A stretch of 8,639 bases of DNA from Sedimentisphaerales bacterium (GTDB lineage Bacteria; Planctomycetota; Phycisphaerae; Sedimentisphaerales; SG8-4): NCBI GenBank assembly GCA_016932895.1, contig JAFGCA010000220.1:1-8639 (forward strand), read 5' to 3'. Of the stretch, positions 1-8,271 are shown in pieces; the stretch's first letter is position 1; the number at the start of each line of letters is the position of its first letter. The position numbers and the translations under genes were made by a program. The notes under the pieces are model-generated. The model was not told where the DNA came from and did not search any database. It saw nothing but the letters and a program-made list of their open reading frames with translations.

Positions 1-1653
<1,653 letters not shown>

Positions 1654-1765
1654 TCGGCGCAGCAGAGTCCGCGAAGTCGCGAGACTCACTGCCACGTCGC
1701 AGGAGGACCGAGTCAAAGCCGCATCGGTCTGACGGGACATCCGTATCACGAAAGACAGCTTGATC

Positions 1766-1804
1766 CGGCGCGGGTCCGAGCCAAAGCCGACCCGCGCCGC
1801 TTTT
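1766..1804 (+). terminator. Intrinsic terminator of katG
   Basis: A perfect 11-bp GC-rich stem (1766-1776 with 1789-1799, GGCGCGGGTC core) has a 12-nt loop and is followed by TTTTC at 1801. It lies about 110 bp after the katG stop. The four Ts abut the stop codon of the convergent minus-strand gene at 1805. On the minus strand no T run follows the stem, so it looks directional for katG. The rest of 1654-1765 shows no gene. Confidence 0.8.
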
Positions 1805-3904
1805 CTACGCGCGGTAGGTCATGATTTCGTCGTCACTCAGATCTTCGTTTGGGACGATCCGGTAGTGCTTCTCATCCTTGATTGAGATCTCCCCTTCAGA
1901 GCGCTCAAACTCGAACAAGGCGATCAGGTCGTCTTCCACGAACTGGGCGGCCAAGGGCCGGCACGTCAGCGTGGAGAACTTGGACGCACAGACGGAGAAA
2001 TCCTGTTCGACCTGGATGATCCCCACACTGTCTTTTGCGCCCTTGGCCTGTATGGGGAATATGAACTGTTCTCCTGTCTTGCTGACGCCAATGTAGATTT
2101 CGTCCGTTTCAACTTGCCCGGTACCTTTGACAAACGTTCGGAGGTGACTTTGCAGCGAGTAGCATGTGACTCCTGTGAAGATATCGATGAGTCTGTTGTA
2201 TCGCAGAATCGCAAGAAGAGCCTGCTCGTCACTTAATGAATAGCGCCGAATGATCTCGGGTGTCGAGTCGAGCACCTTGATCTTTGAAAGCCTCGGATTC
2301 GGCGCAACCTGATGAAAGGGACACCTGGCAAAAACATATTTTCCTCTACCCACCGACCGGATCACCCATTCCTCATCTTTGCGTAACAGATCGGTTATGC
2401 GCTTGGGCAGTTTATTTCGGTACCGATATGAATAAATGATGTCGCCCAGGTTCTTGGGTAGGTCTACACCCAGATCTCTGGCCAAAGCGGCGAATTCGTC
2501 ACGCTCGAAGTGTACTTCGGCAGCGCCCTTTTTGTGGTTCTTAAAGAAGACTTTCTCGATGAGTTGATCATAGCGGTTGCGCGTACTTTTCCTGGGCATT
2601 CGTTTCTCTCCCGGCCATTCCAGAACTAACACTTCTTCTCGCAACTGCCTTCCAGTTGCCGTTGATAATCGTGTTCTAAACAGATCTACGGACAACACGT
2701 GATAGCCGACCTCATGGGCAATATCAGCAAGCAGTTCACCGGTCCTAATTAGCACTTGCAGGTACGAGGCTTGATCGCCGACGACATAAGCCAGTTTTGC
2801 TCCAGGCTTAAGGACGTGCTTCATCTGCTCAAAATGCCGCTTCATTCCGCCGAAGTAGAGTCTTGTGACTCTGTGATAGAGGCGTTCGAATCCGGACGTT
2901 TTCTTCAAAGCCACACGCCTTCGCTCGATTTCCCGGGCAATGGCGATAATTCTTCGATTTTCTTCGATTGCTTGGTCGTCGTTATCAGAAACATAAACAT
3001 TCCGCGTATTGGAGCGCACAAGATTCTGTTTCAGATCTCGCAGGTCACGTTTGGACCTCACGAATCCGAGCAAAACAGTCTCCAATCGCGTGGTGCGCGT
3101 ATAATCCTTTTCATTGGGATACGGCGGTGACGTAATGACGGCGTCCACGGATTTCGGCGGAAGGGCGCTCATGGCCCCTCTGGAATCCGCCAGCGCGCAT
3201 TCTGAAGAGGCAGAAACTTGAGACGCATATTGTTCGACATCGCGAGCCATTTCCTCGACCTTCGTCTGCCAGGCCTCAAGCACGGGCGCGTCGATCTTCT
3301 TCTTTCTGCCCACGCCCACTTCCGGGCCAAACTTCAAGTTGCTAGCACAGAATACAGCAACGAATGCCAGCGCGAGCAATTCGATATCGCGAACGGCGGA
3401 ATCCGGGTTCCTGAGGATCGCTTCTCGAAGGACGAGGCACTTGTGCAGCGGGATCGGACTGATCGAATTGGTGAGCAGCAGCGTCTTCTGCTCGGGGGGG
3501 AGATCGCTCAACTCGCCATTGGCATCGTCCAAAACATGCCGAGCTTCGGCGGAGATCTTGCTTGCGTGCTCGATCAGTTGGGCAGGTTGAGCAGACCAAT
3601 CTGTCTTTACTCTGGATGCAAAACACGCCATTGGATGCGCTTCCATCCCGAAGGACGAAATGTTGTTCTTTTTGGCCTCAACGAGGGTCGTGCCCGTGCC
3701 GCAAAACGGGTCCAGCAACAATTGCCGTTCTTCCAGTCCGAATCGTTCGACATAGTTGCGCACCAAGTGGGGCGGGAAGGAAAGGACGAACCGGTACCAC
3801 TCGTGGAATGCGCGGTCCTCATCTCGTAATTTGTTATGACGCAAATCCTTAGGCGCTATCACCTCTTCCATGAATCTGAAGGTTCCTTGTGCCATCTGGC
3901 TCAT
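1805..3904 (-). CDS. Fused DNA methyltransferase-restriction endonuclease
   Basis: A 699-residue protein predicted to methylate and cleave DNA at one recognition site. The N-terminal half (about 1-435) is a Rossmann amino-methyltransferase: S-adenosylmethionine motif I DPFCGTGTT at 65-73, acidic loop GMEAHP near 86-91, ADSRG near 239-243, catalytic motif IV TSPPY at 258-262, and a later strand YVVGDQ at 373-378. SPPY suggests N4-cytosine, though N6-adenine is possible. The C-terminal half (about 445-699) resembles stand-alone restriction endonucleases: a PKNLGDIIYSYRYR segment at 483-496, LLAILRYNRLIDIFTG at 563-578, then ETD at 599-601 and QAK at 619-621, which fit a PD-(D/E)XK active site (Asp601, Gln619, Lys621). 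Family recognition of this half is from memory of related sequences. Start at 3904 is ATG with AGGAA seven bases upstream. GC is lower and patchier than in katG (one 60-base line is 37%, against 67% in a katG line), consistent with acquisition. No separate R, M or S gene lies beside it. Confidence 0.88.
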   Translation of the reverse strand: MSQMAQGTFRFMEEVIAPKDLRHNKLRDEDRAFHEWYRFVLSFPPHLVRNYVERFGLEERQLLLDPFCGTGTTLVEAKKNNISSFGMEAHPMACFASRVKTDWSAQPAQLIEHASKISAEARHVLDDANGELSDLPPEQKTLLLTNSISPIPLHKCLVLREAILRNPDSAVRDIELLALAFVAVFCASNLKFGPEVGVGRKKKIDAPVLEAWQTKVEEMARDVEQYASQVSASSECALADSRGAMSALPPKSVDAVITSPPYPNEKDYTRTTRLETVLLGFVRSKRDLRDLKQNLVRSNTRNVYVSDNDDQAIEENRRIIAIAREIERRRVALKKTSGFERLYHRVTRLYFGGMKRHFEQMKHVLKPGAKLAYVVGDQASYLQVLIRTGELLADIAHEVGYHVLSVDLFRTRLSTATGRQLREEVLVLEWPGEKRMPRKSTRNRYDQLIEKVFFKNHKKGAAEVHFERDEFAALARDLGVDLPKNLGDIIYSYRYRNKLPKRITDLLRKDEEWVIRSVGRGKYVFARCPFHQVAPNPRLSKIKVLDSTPEIIRRYSLSDEQALLAILRYNRLIDIFTGVTCYSLQSHLRTFVKGTGQVETDEIYIGVSKTGEQFIFPIQAKGAKDSVGIIQVEQDFSVCASKFSTLTCRPLAAQFVEDDLIALFEFERSEGEISIKDEKHYRIVPNEDLSDDEIMTYRA

Positions 3905-3935
3905 ATGTGTGTTCCTGTCGCATCAAGATGCCGTC

Positions 3936-3964
3936 ATTGTACGATGCCTCCGGGCGATTGGCAA
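3936..3964 (-). promoter_or_regulatory. Sigma-70-type promoter of the methyltransferase-endonuclease gene
   Basis: On the minus strand TTGCCA (3964-3959) and TACAAT (3941-3936) are separated by exactly 17 bases. Each hexamer matches consensus at five of six positions. Transcription would begin near 3929, giving a leader of about 25 nt that contains the AGGAA ribosome binding site at 3916-3912 before the ATG at 3904. No clear operator or C-box-like repeat is visible around it. Confidence 0.65.
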
Positions 3965-4099
3965 GCGGCAGCATTGAGGTAGCGAGGCAGTCGCGAGCCG
4001 TCTCGCTCTTATTGGCCGCCTGCGGGGGCGGTCGCGGAAGATACGGCCCGGTTTTGACACGCTGAGCTTTGCGTGTACCTCTCTGGTCGGAGTTTGGGC

Positions 4100-4128
4100 T
4101 TGCTGGAATGGGGTGGAGGGGCTATAAG
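4100..4128 (+). promoter_or_regulatory. Candidate promoter of the HAD hydrolase gene
   Basis: TTGCTG at 4100-4105 and TATAAG at 4123-4128 are 17 bases apart. The -10 matches five of six positions; the -35 matches only the TTG. Transcription would begin near 4135, just upstream of the possible starts. An isolated TTGACA at 4054-4059 is an alternative -35 but lacks a good -10 partner. The rest of the divergent gap (3965-4099) holds only a short inverted repeat and no gene. Confidence 0.4.
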
Positions 4129-4172
4129 TTTACGCTTTTGTTGGCCGGGTTGGATGGGTGGGGTTTTTGCCC

Positions 4173-4871
4173 ATGCCGACTTTTTTGGAGAACGTACCAT
4201 TGATTGCGGATTGTAGAAAGACCGACCTTGTTATCACCGATGTCGGGGGGACGCTGGTGAAGACCGACGATGCGATTATCGCTGCCGTCCGACGGGCCGC
4301 GCACGAGATGGGCCTGCCCGACGGGCATGAAGACCCCGTCTACGACGTGTTCGGCACCAGCATCTGGCAGTACGTTCGCGCGTATCTGCCGGAGAGCTGC
4401 CGGGACCGGACCGATGAATGTCACGAGCGATTCTGGACGCTGTTCCCGCACGAGGTTCTGGGGCAGATCACACCGTTCGACGGCGTTGAGGATGCCCTGC
4501 GCGAGTTGAAGAGCCGCGGCGTTCGCCTGGCCGTGCTCAGCGGGCTGCGCATCGAATCGATCCAGGAGATACTCTCGACCCTGACGTTTGGCGACTGGGA
4601 CGCGGTGCGCTCGTGCATGATGTACCCGACCGAAGCGGGCGACTCGCGCGCCGAGGGCATCCGGCGGCTGGTCGAGGAGTTCGGTGTCGCTCCCGAGCGA
4701 ACCATCTACATCGGCGACACCGACCACGACGTCCGCCAGGCCAAGAAGGCCGGGGTCGTCTCGGCGGTCGTTCAGACCGGTGGCCAGGCCGTCAAGCACC
4801 TCCACAAGATCCAGGCCGAAGCTTCGCAACACCTCCTGCAAGCCTGGCCCGGCCTTTGCGACGTGGTTTGA
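4173..4871 (+). CDS. HAD-superfamily hydrolase with altered motif I
   Basis: A predicted cytoplasmic hydrolase, most likely acting on a phosphorylated small molecule of unknown identity. Numbered from ATG 4173 (232 residues): motif I DVGGTL with nucleophile Asp23 and Thr27; an alpha-helical cap (about 34-100) inserted between motifs I and II as in class C1 HAD proteins; motif II AVLSG with Ser123; possible motif III Arg159; motif IV GDTDHD with Asp182 and Asp186, the Mg-binding acids. Position Asp+2 of motif I, normally a second Asp in phosphatases, is Gly25. Phosphonoacetaldehyde hydrolase and relatives have Ala there, so a phosphonatase-like role is possible, but no clear Schiff-base Lys is seen in the cap. 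The start is uncertain: GTG 4158 extends it by five residues, while TTG 4200 has the best ribosome site (GGAG, nine bases upstream) and still keeps motif I. It is transcribed divergently from the restriction gene and convergently with the DUF11 gene. Confidence 0.8.
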   Translation: MPTFLENVPLIADCRKTDLVITDVGGTLVKTDDAIIAAVRRAAHEMGLPDGHEDPVYDVFGTSIWQYVRAYLPESCRDRTDECHERFWTLFPHEVLGQITPFDGVEDALRELKSRGVRLAVLSGLRIESIQEILSTLTFGDWDAVRSCMMYPTEAGDSRAEGIRRLVEEFGVAPERTIYIGDTDHDVRQAKKAGVVSAVVQTGGQAVKHLHKIQAEASQHLLQAWPGLCDVV

Positions 4872-4941
4872 GCCAGTCGGCTGGGAAGCAGACGGTGCAG
4901 GATTCGAGATCGGCGGCTGGAATGCCGAAGGGGCCAAAGGA

Positions 4942-4982
4942 AAAACGGCGGAATCGCCGCAGAGCGGTAATTCCGCCGTTTT
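4942..4982. terminator. Bidirectional intrinsic terminator between convergent genes
   Basis: A perfect 13-bp inverted repeat, AAAACGGCGGAAT at 4942-4954 and its complement at 4970-4982. The 15-nt interior adds four more pairs (CCGC/GCGG) around a three-base loop. It ends in TTTT for the plus-strand HAD gene (stop 71 bases upstream) and in five Ts on the minus strand for the DUF11 gene (stop at 5031). It can serve both convergent transcripts. Confidence 0.82.
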
Positions 4983-5004
4983 GATTGCTTCGCTTTCAAT
5001 CAAA
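4980..5004 (-). other. Second hairpin overlapping the terminator
   Basis: An 8-bp inverted repeat TTTGATTG/CAATCAAA (4980-4987 with 4997-5004) with a nine-base loop. It shares 4980-4982 with the main terminator stem, so the two cannot both be fully paired. In the DUF11 transcript it would form first. It is AT-rich, weaker, and its function is unknown. Confidence 0.4.
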
Positions 5005-5030
5005 TCCGGCTCACTGTCGCGCCGCTTGGA

Positions 5031-5398
5031 TCAGGGCGTGCCAAAGCGCAGGACGACGATCGCGCCTTTGCCGACGAAGAGGCCGCCGTTGACGAACATG
5101 CCGGAGACCTCGATATCGAATTCGCCGTAGCCCTCTGCCGCGGCCAGGAACCGATCCTTGTCGAAGTAAGCCACGACCTTCCCCTGCTCGCTCGTGCCGT
5201 ACACCTGGTGGCTGAACGACATGATCTCATCGGGGCGGCCCGGCACCGTCAGCATCAGCGGACCATCGACGATATCCTCCTTGCCGATCCCCTCCGGCAG
5301 ATACAAGACCGTCATCACACACGTCGGGTCCGGAAGCGTGGTTCGATACATCCGGGAGGGCCTGACGAACATTTGCGCGTCCACGTAATCGCCGGGCC
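5031..5398 (-). repeat. C-terminal module, copy 1 of a direct repeat
   Basis: This 368-bp stretch encodes the last module of the DUF11 protein and aligns without gaps to 8272-8639. By eye 89 of 117 residues are identical. Shared blocks include TTLPDPTC, LYLPEGIGKE, GRPDEI, YGTSEQGKVVAYFDKDRFLA, FVNGG and LRFGTP. Both copies run in the same direction and end with the same TGA stop. Confidence 0.9.
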
Positions 5399-7967
5399 CG
5401 CCGCCGCCGTCGGTGACGACCTCGATTTGCCGGGTGATCGGGTCCTGGACCTGTTTGCCCTGAATGGCAGCGATGTTGGTGATCACAACGTTCGATCCCA
5501 GCCCCTCGTCGATATGGACCACCAGCTCCAGGCACACGCTGGCCCTGGACGCCAGCGACCCGTAGAACCAGGTGTAGGTATGCGTCTTCGTGTCGTAGGC
5601 GCCGAACAGGTCGTCGCCGTCGGCGGTCACGAAGCTGACCTGCTCGGGCAGGGTGTCCGTAATCAACAGATGCGTCAGGGTCTCGTCGGAGGTATTCTCA
5701 AAGCACAGTGCATAGGTCACGTCCGTGCCCGGTTGGACAACGAACCGCCCCTTGTGGTCCGGGTCTTCGACAATGCCGTCGACCACGGTCTTGCTGAACC
5801 GCAGCACACCGTCGCCGTCACCGACGGTCAGGCCGGCTCCGGCGGTCGTCGAAGGCGTCTCGTCGCTGTCGATGACCGCCTGGTTCATCACCACGCTGCC
5901 GGGAATTGCCGCGTCGCTGAGTCGCACGACCACCTCAACGCAATCGGTGGCCCCGGGCGAGAGCCAGGGATACGTCCAGGTATACGTGTGGCTGGCCTGA
6001 TCGTACTCGCCAAACGAACCGTCGCCGTCGGCGCTGACGAAGGTCACTTCGTCCGGGAGACGATCCACGATGGCCACATTGTGTACGGTGTACTCGTTGG
6101 CCAGGTTGTCAAAGCAGATCTGATAGACAAACTCCTGCCCCGGCTCGACGAATTCAAGCACTCCTCCATCGGCTTTGCCGACGACGGCGCTCTTGTTCAG
6201 TCCCAGCGCATTGTATCCGACGATCACGTCGGCGCTGGCGCTCTTGGAAGGTGCGTCCGGGCTGTCGACGACGGCGCGGTTGGTGACGGTCGTTCCGGGG
6301 GGGATGTTCTTGCTCAATTGTACGACCAGCTCGACACATTCGGTTTCTCCGGGCATCAGCCAGGGATAGGCCCAGGTATAGGTGTGGGTGAACGGGTCGT
6401 ACCCTCCAAAGACGCCGTCCCCTTCACCGCTGACGTAGATCGCCTCGGGCGGCAGTTCATCGGTTACGAGCACCTGGTCAATCTCGTCAACGAAGTCGTT
6501 ATTGCCAAAGCAGATCAGGTACGTGACCTGGTCGCCCGGGTTGGCGTGCGGCGTTGCGCCGGCGACGTCGACGGCGCCGATCTTGACCGCGGTCTTGCTG
6601 ATGCTCAGCACGTTTTCCACACCCTCGGCGGCCACGGCATCGGTCCCGACCGTCGTGGGAGACAGCTCTTTCGTGTCGATGGTCACCCGGTTCGTGAAGA
6701 TCGTACCCGGGGCGGTGTCGGGGTTGAGGTAGACGGTCAGATTCAGACAGGTCCGGTCGCCCGGCGACAAGGGGGGATTCTCCCAGAGGTAGATGTGCCG
6801 GTCCGGATCGTAGTAGCCGAACGCGTTCTCGCCGTCGGCCCGCACGAACGTGACGTCCTGCGGCAGCGTGTCCAGGAGGGTGATCTCGGTCAGATCGTAG
6901 CCGTTACGGTTGAAACAGATGGAATACGTGAATTCCTGTCCCGCATTGATCACGGGAAGTCCGCTGTTGGAGAATTCCATCTCGGGGGTCGGCACGATTT
7001 CCTTGGTCAGGCTCAGGGGGTTGTAGCTGGTGTGCCCGCCGGGAATGGCCAAGCCGGTCGGGTTCCCAATGTCCTCGATGGTCTGCACGAGCTCGAGCGC
7101 GTCATTGTAGACCAGCAAATCGTCTCCGCCCGGGTCATTGTCAACGCCCGTCGTGACGTAGACGAAGCCGGTGAGGGCGTTGACTCCCAGTCCCATCACG
7201 CCGGCTGCCGGGTCGACCTGGACCTTCTTCTCCTCCCCGGTGTTGAGATTGTACTGTGTCAGGTAGTAGTTCATGACGTACCCGCCGCCGGTGTAGAGAT
7301 AGCCGCGCGTCGAATCCACCGCTACGCTCAGGGCCATGCCACTGAGAGAGATCGTATCGACGAGCGACCAGTCCGACGTATCGTACACAGTGACTTCCTT
7401 GGCGAGGTTGCCGACGTACAAGCGGTCGTTGACTTCATCCAGCGCGATTCCGTACGCTTCGGCGCCTTCCAGGGTGAACGGCGAGCCGTTGATCTTCCGA
7501 AGCTTAGCGGTCTGGGCATCCCAAGTGTAGCAGTACAGATTCTCGGTGCGGCGGTCTACTGCATAGAGAAGGTCCTTTTCGTGGTCATACACGATGCCGG
7601 CGAGATTGGTGGCTCCCAGGGCCGAGACCTCTCCCACCTCCGTCATTGTCGTCGCATCCAACACCTGGATGTTGTTTCCCCTCTCAAAAGTAATGAAGAG
7701 GGAGGCGGAGTCTGAATCGACGGCCAGTCCAACGAGTCCGGAAGCCTGGTAGCGCACATCGTAGGCGGTCTGAAACGTGAGTTGGCCGTCCGCGCCGATG
7801 TCGTAGGCGTGCACCGGTACGGTTCGGCGGTCGTTGACAATTTTCGTGATGACGTACAGCGACTTGGCGTTTCCGATCTGGGGTGCCGCGCCCAGCAAAA
7901 CCACGGCCGTCAGCGCCAAGACCAACAAATGGCTGCGTTGCTTGGTTTTTCTGTTCTCGTTCTTCAT
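5031..7967 (-). CDS. Exported beta-propeller/DUF11-repeat protein
   Basis: A 978-residue secreted or envelope protein of unknown function. The start is ATG 7967: it gives a normal signal peptide with a basic n-region (MKNENRKTKQR), a hydrophobic core at about 14-29 and likely cleavage after GNA at 34. A GTG 17 codons upstream only adds an atypical tail. Residues about 36-312 form a YVTN/NHL-like beta-propeller of roughly six blades, seen as recurring G-[IL]-A-[VL]-D...LY[VT]...VYD patterns. Residues about 321-851 hold four DUF11 repeats (features of cell-surface proteins), each with a TLP/ELPP-V-FV-DG-FG-YD-HTYTW-P-L-PG pattern and two cysteines. A GGGGPG linker (854-859) leads to an unrecognised C-terminal module (861-978) ending LRFGTP, which recurs in the upstream gene. 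There is no transmembrane segment after the signal peptide, no LPxTG and no dockerin, so how it is held at the surface is unclear. Possible roles are adhesion or cell-wall structure (inference). Upstream GGTGGG is a weak ribosome site. Confidence 0.9.
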   Translation of the reverse strand: MKNENRKTKQRSHLLVLALTAVVLLGAAPQIGNAKSLYVITKIVNDRRTVPVHAYDIGADGQLTFQTAYDVRYQASGLVGLAVDSDSASLFITFERGNNIQVLDATTMTEVGEVSALGATNLAGIVYDHEKDLLYAVDRRTENLYCYTWDAQTAKLRKINGSPFTLEGAEAYGIALDEVNDRLYVGNLAKEVTVYDTSDWSLVDTISLSGMALSVAVDSTRGYLYTGGGYVMNYYLTQYNLNTGEEKKVQVDPAAGVMGLGVNALTGFVYVTTGVDNDPGGDDLLVYNDALELVQTIEDIGNPTGLAIPGGHTSYNPLSLTKEIVPTPEMEFSNSGLPVINAGQEFTYSICFNRNGYDLTEITLLDTLPQDVTFVRADGENAFGYYDPDRHIYLWENPPLSPGDRTCLNLTVYLNPDTAPGTIFTNRVTIDTKELSPTTVGTDAVAAEGVENVLSISKTAVKIGAVDVAGATPHANPGDQVTYLICFGNNDFVDEIDQVLVTDELPPEAIYVSGEGDGVFGGYDPFTHTYTWAYPWLMPGETECVELVVQLSKNIPPGTTVTNRAVVDSPDAPSKSASADVIVGYNALGLNKSAVVGKADGGVLEFVEPGQEFVYQICFDNLANEYTVHNVAIVDRLPDEVTFVSADGDGSFGEYDQASHTYTWTYPWLSPGATDCVEVVVRLSDAAIPGSVVMNQAVIDSDETPSTTAGAGLTVGDGDGVLRFSKTVVDGIVEDPDHKGRFVVQPGTDVTYALCFENTSDETLTHLLITDTLPEQVSFVTADGDDLFGAYDTKTHTYTWFYGSLASRASVCLELVVHIDEGLGSNVVITNIAAIQGKQVQDPITRQIEVVTDGGGGPGDYVDAQMFVRPSRMYRTTLPDPTCVMTVLYLPEGIGKEDIVDGPLMLTVPGRPDEIMSFSHQVYGTSEQGKVVAYFDKDRFLAAAEGYGEFDIEVSGMFVNGGLFVGKGAIVVLRFGTP
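5415..7007 (-). repeat. Four tandem DUF11 repeats within the surface protein
   Basis: Four protein-level repeats of about 120-130 residues cover approximately 7007-6648, 6608-6219, 6206-5820 and 5807-5415. Each has a first cysteine in Y-x-[IL]-CF and a second just after the PG turn, in C-[VL]-x-[LV]; cysteine positions are 351/407, 486/544, 618/676 and 755/812. Spacing within pairs is 56, 58, 58 and 57 residues. Repeat 1 is the most divergent (ENPPLSPG instead of YPWLxPG), and repeat 4 replaces PG with an SRAS turn. Confidence 0.85.
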
Positions 7968-8110
7968 TTTCGACCCACCCATATCTATGGTTTTAGCGAA
8001 GGTGCGGCCAACGCGCACAATCGGCGCTGCGCCGCGATGAGCACAGGTCTATGGAGGGTACACGTGCAGTAATCAGCAGGAGTCTTTTCACCACACCCTC
8101 CATGATTAAC
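7968..8110 (-). promoter_or_regulatory. Long, possibly structured 5' leader of the DUF11 gene
   Basis: If transcription starts near 8110, the leader is about 143 nt. It could form three hairpins: ATGGAGGGT/ACCCTCCAT (8051-8059 with 8095-8103, 35-base loop), CGGCG/CGCCG (8022-8026 with 8030-8034) and GTGCG/CGCAC (8002-8006 with 8014-8018). No known riboswitch is recognised. An open frame of 36 codons (8103-7993) lies in it but starts only about seven bases after the predicted transcription start, without a ribosome site, so coding is doubtful. Confidence 0.4.
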
Positions 8111-8116
8111 TTACCT

Positions 8117-8145
8117 ATTTTACCGGTTCGCCATGGCGTTGTCAA
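8117..8145 (-). promoter_or_regulatory. Sigma-70-type promoter of the DUF11 gene
   Basis: On the minus strand a perfect TTGACA (8145-8140) and TAAAAT (8122-8117, five of six) are separated by 17 bases. Transcription would start near 8110. This means the DUF11 gene is probably transcribed separately from the related gene ending at 8272. The remaining bases 8146-8271 show no gene and no convincing terminator for the upstream gene. Confidence 0.68.
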
Positions 8146-8271
8146 TGAGAATATGGGTCGCTCGTGCCGTAAGTTGTTTCTTTGTATGACTTTAACGTTC
8201 CTGAGGCCCGCGTCGATCTTTCGGCCAGACAGGACCGAAAAATCGCTTATCCTCATGATTCGGCCGTCGGA

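Noticed and set aside
3981..4010. Inverted repeat AGCGAGGC/GTCTCGCT followed by CTTATT
   Set aside because: It has a weak stem with one wobble pair and no upstream plus-strand gene to terminate, so it is most likely chance.
4054..4082. TTGACA at 4054 as the HAD promoter -35
   Set aside because: No reasonable -10 hexamer occurs 16-18 bases downstream; the 4100-4128 pair fits better.
4122..5003. A 293-codon minus-strand frame opposite the HAD gene
   Set aside because: It crosses the bidirectional terminator and has no recognisable motif, whereas the plus-strand frame has all HAD motifs.
5208..7715. An 835-codon open frame on the plus strand, antisense to the DUF11 gene
   Set aside because: Its translation is rich in His, Arg, Val and Asp with no recognisable domain, as expected from the antisense of a high-GC gene. 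The minus-strand frame has a signal peptide and clear repeats.
7993..8103. A 36-codon leader frame before the DUF11 gene
   Set aside because: No ribosome binding site fits between the predicted transcription start and its ATG, and the translated peptide has no run of a single amino acid suggestive of attenuation.
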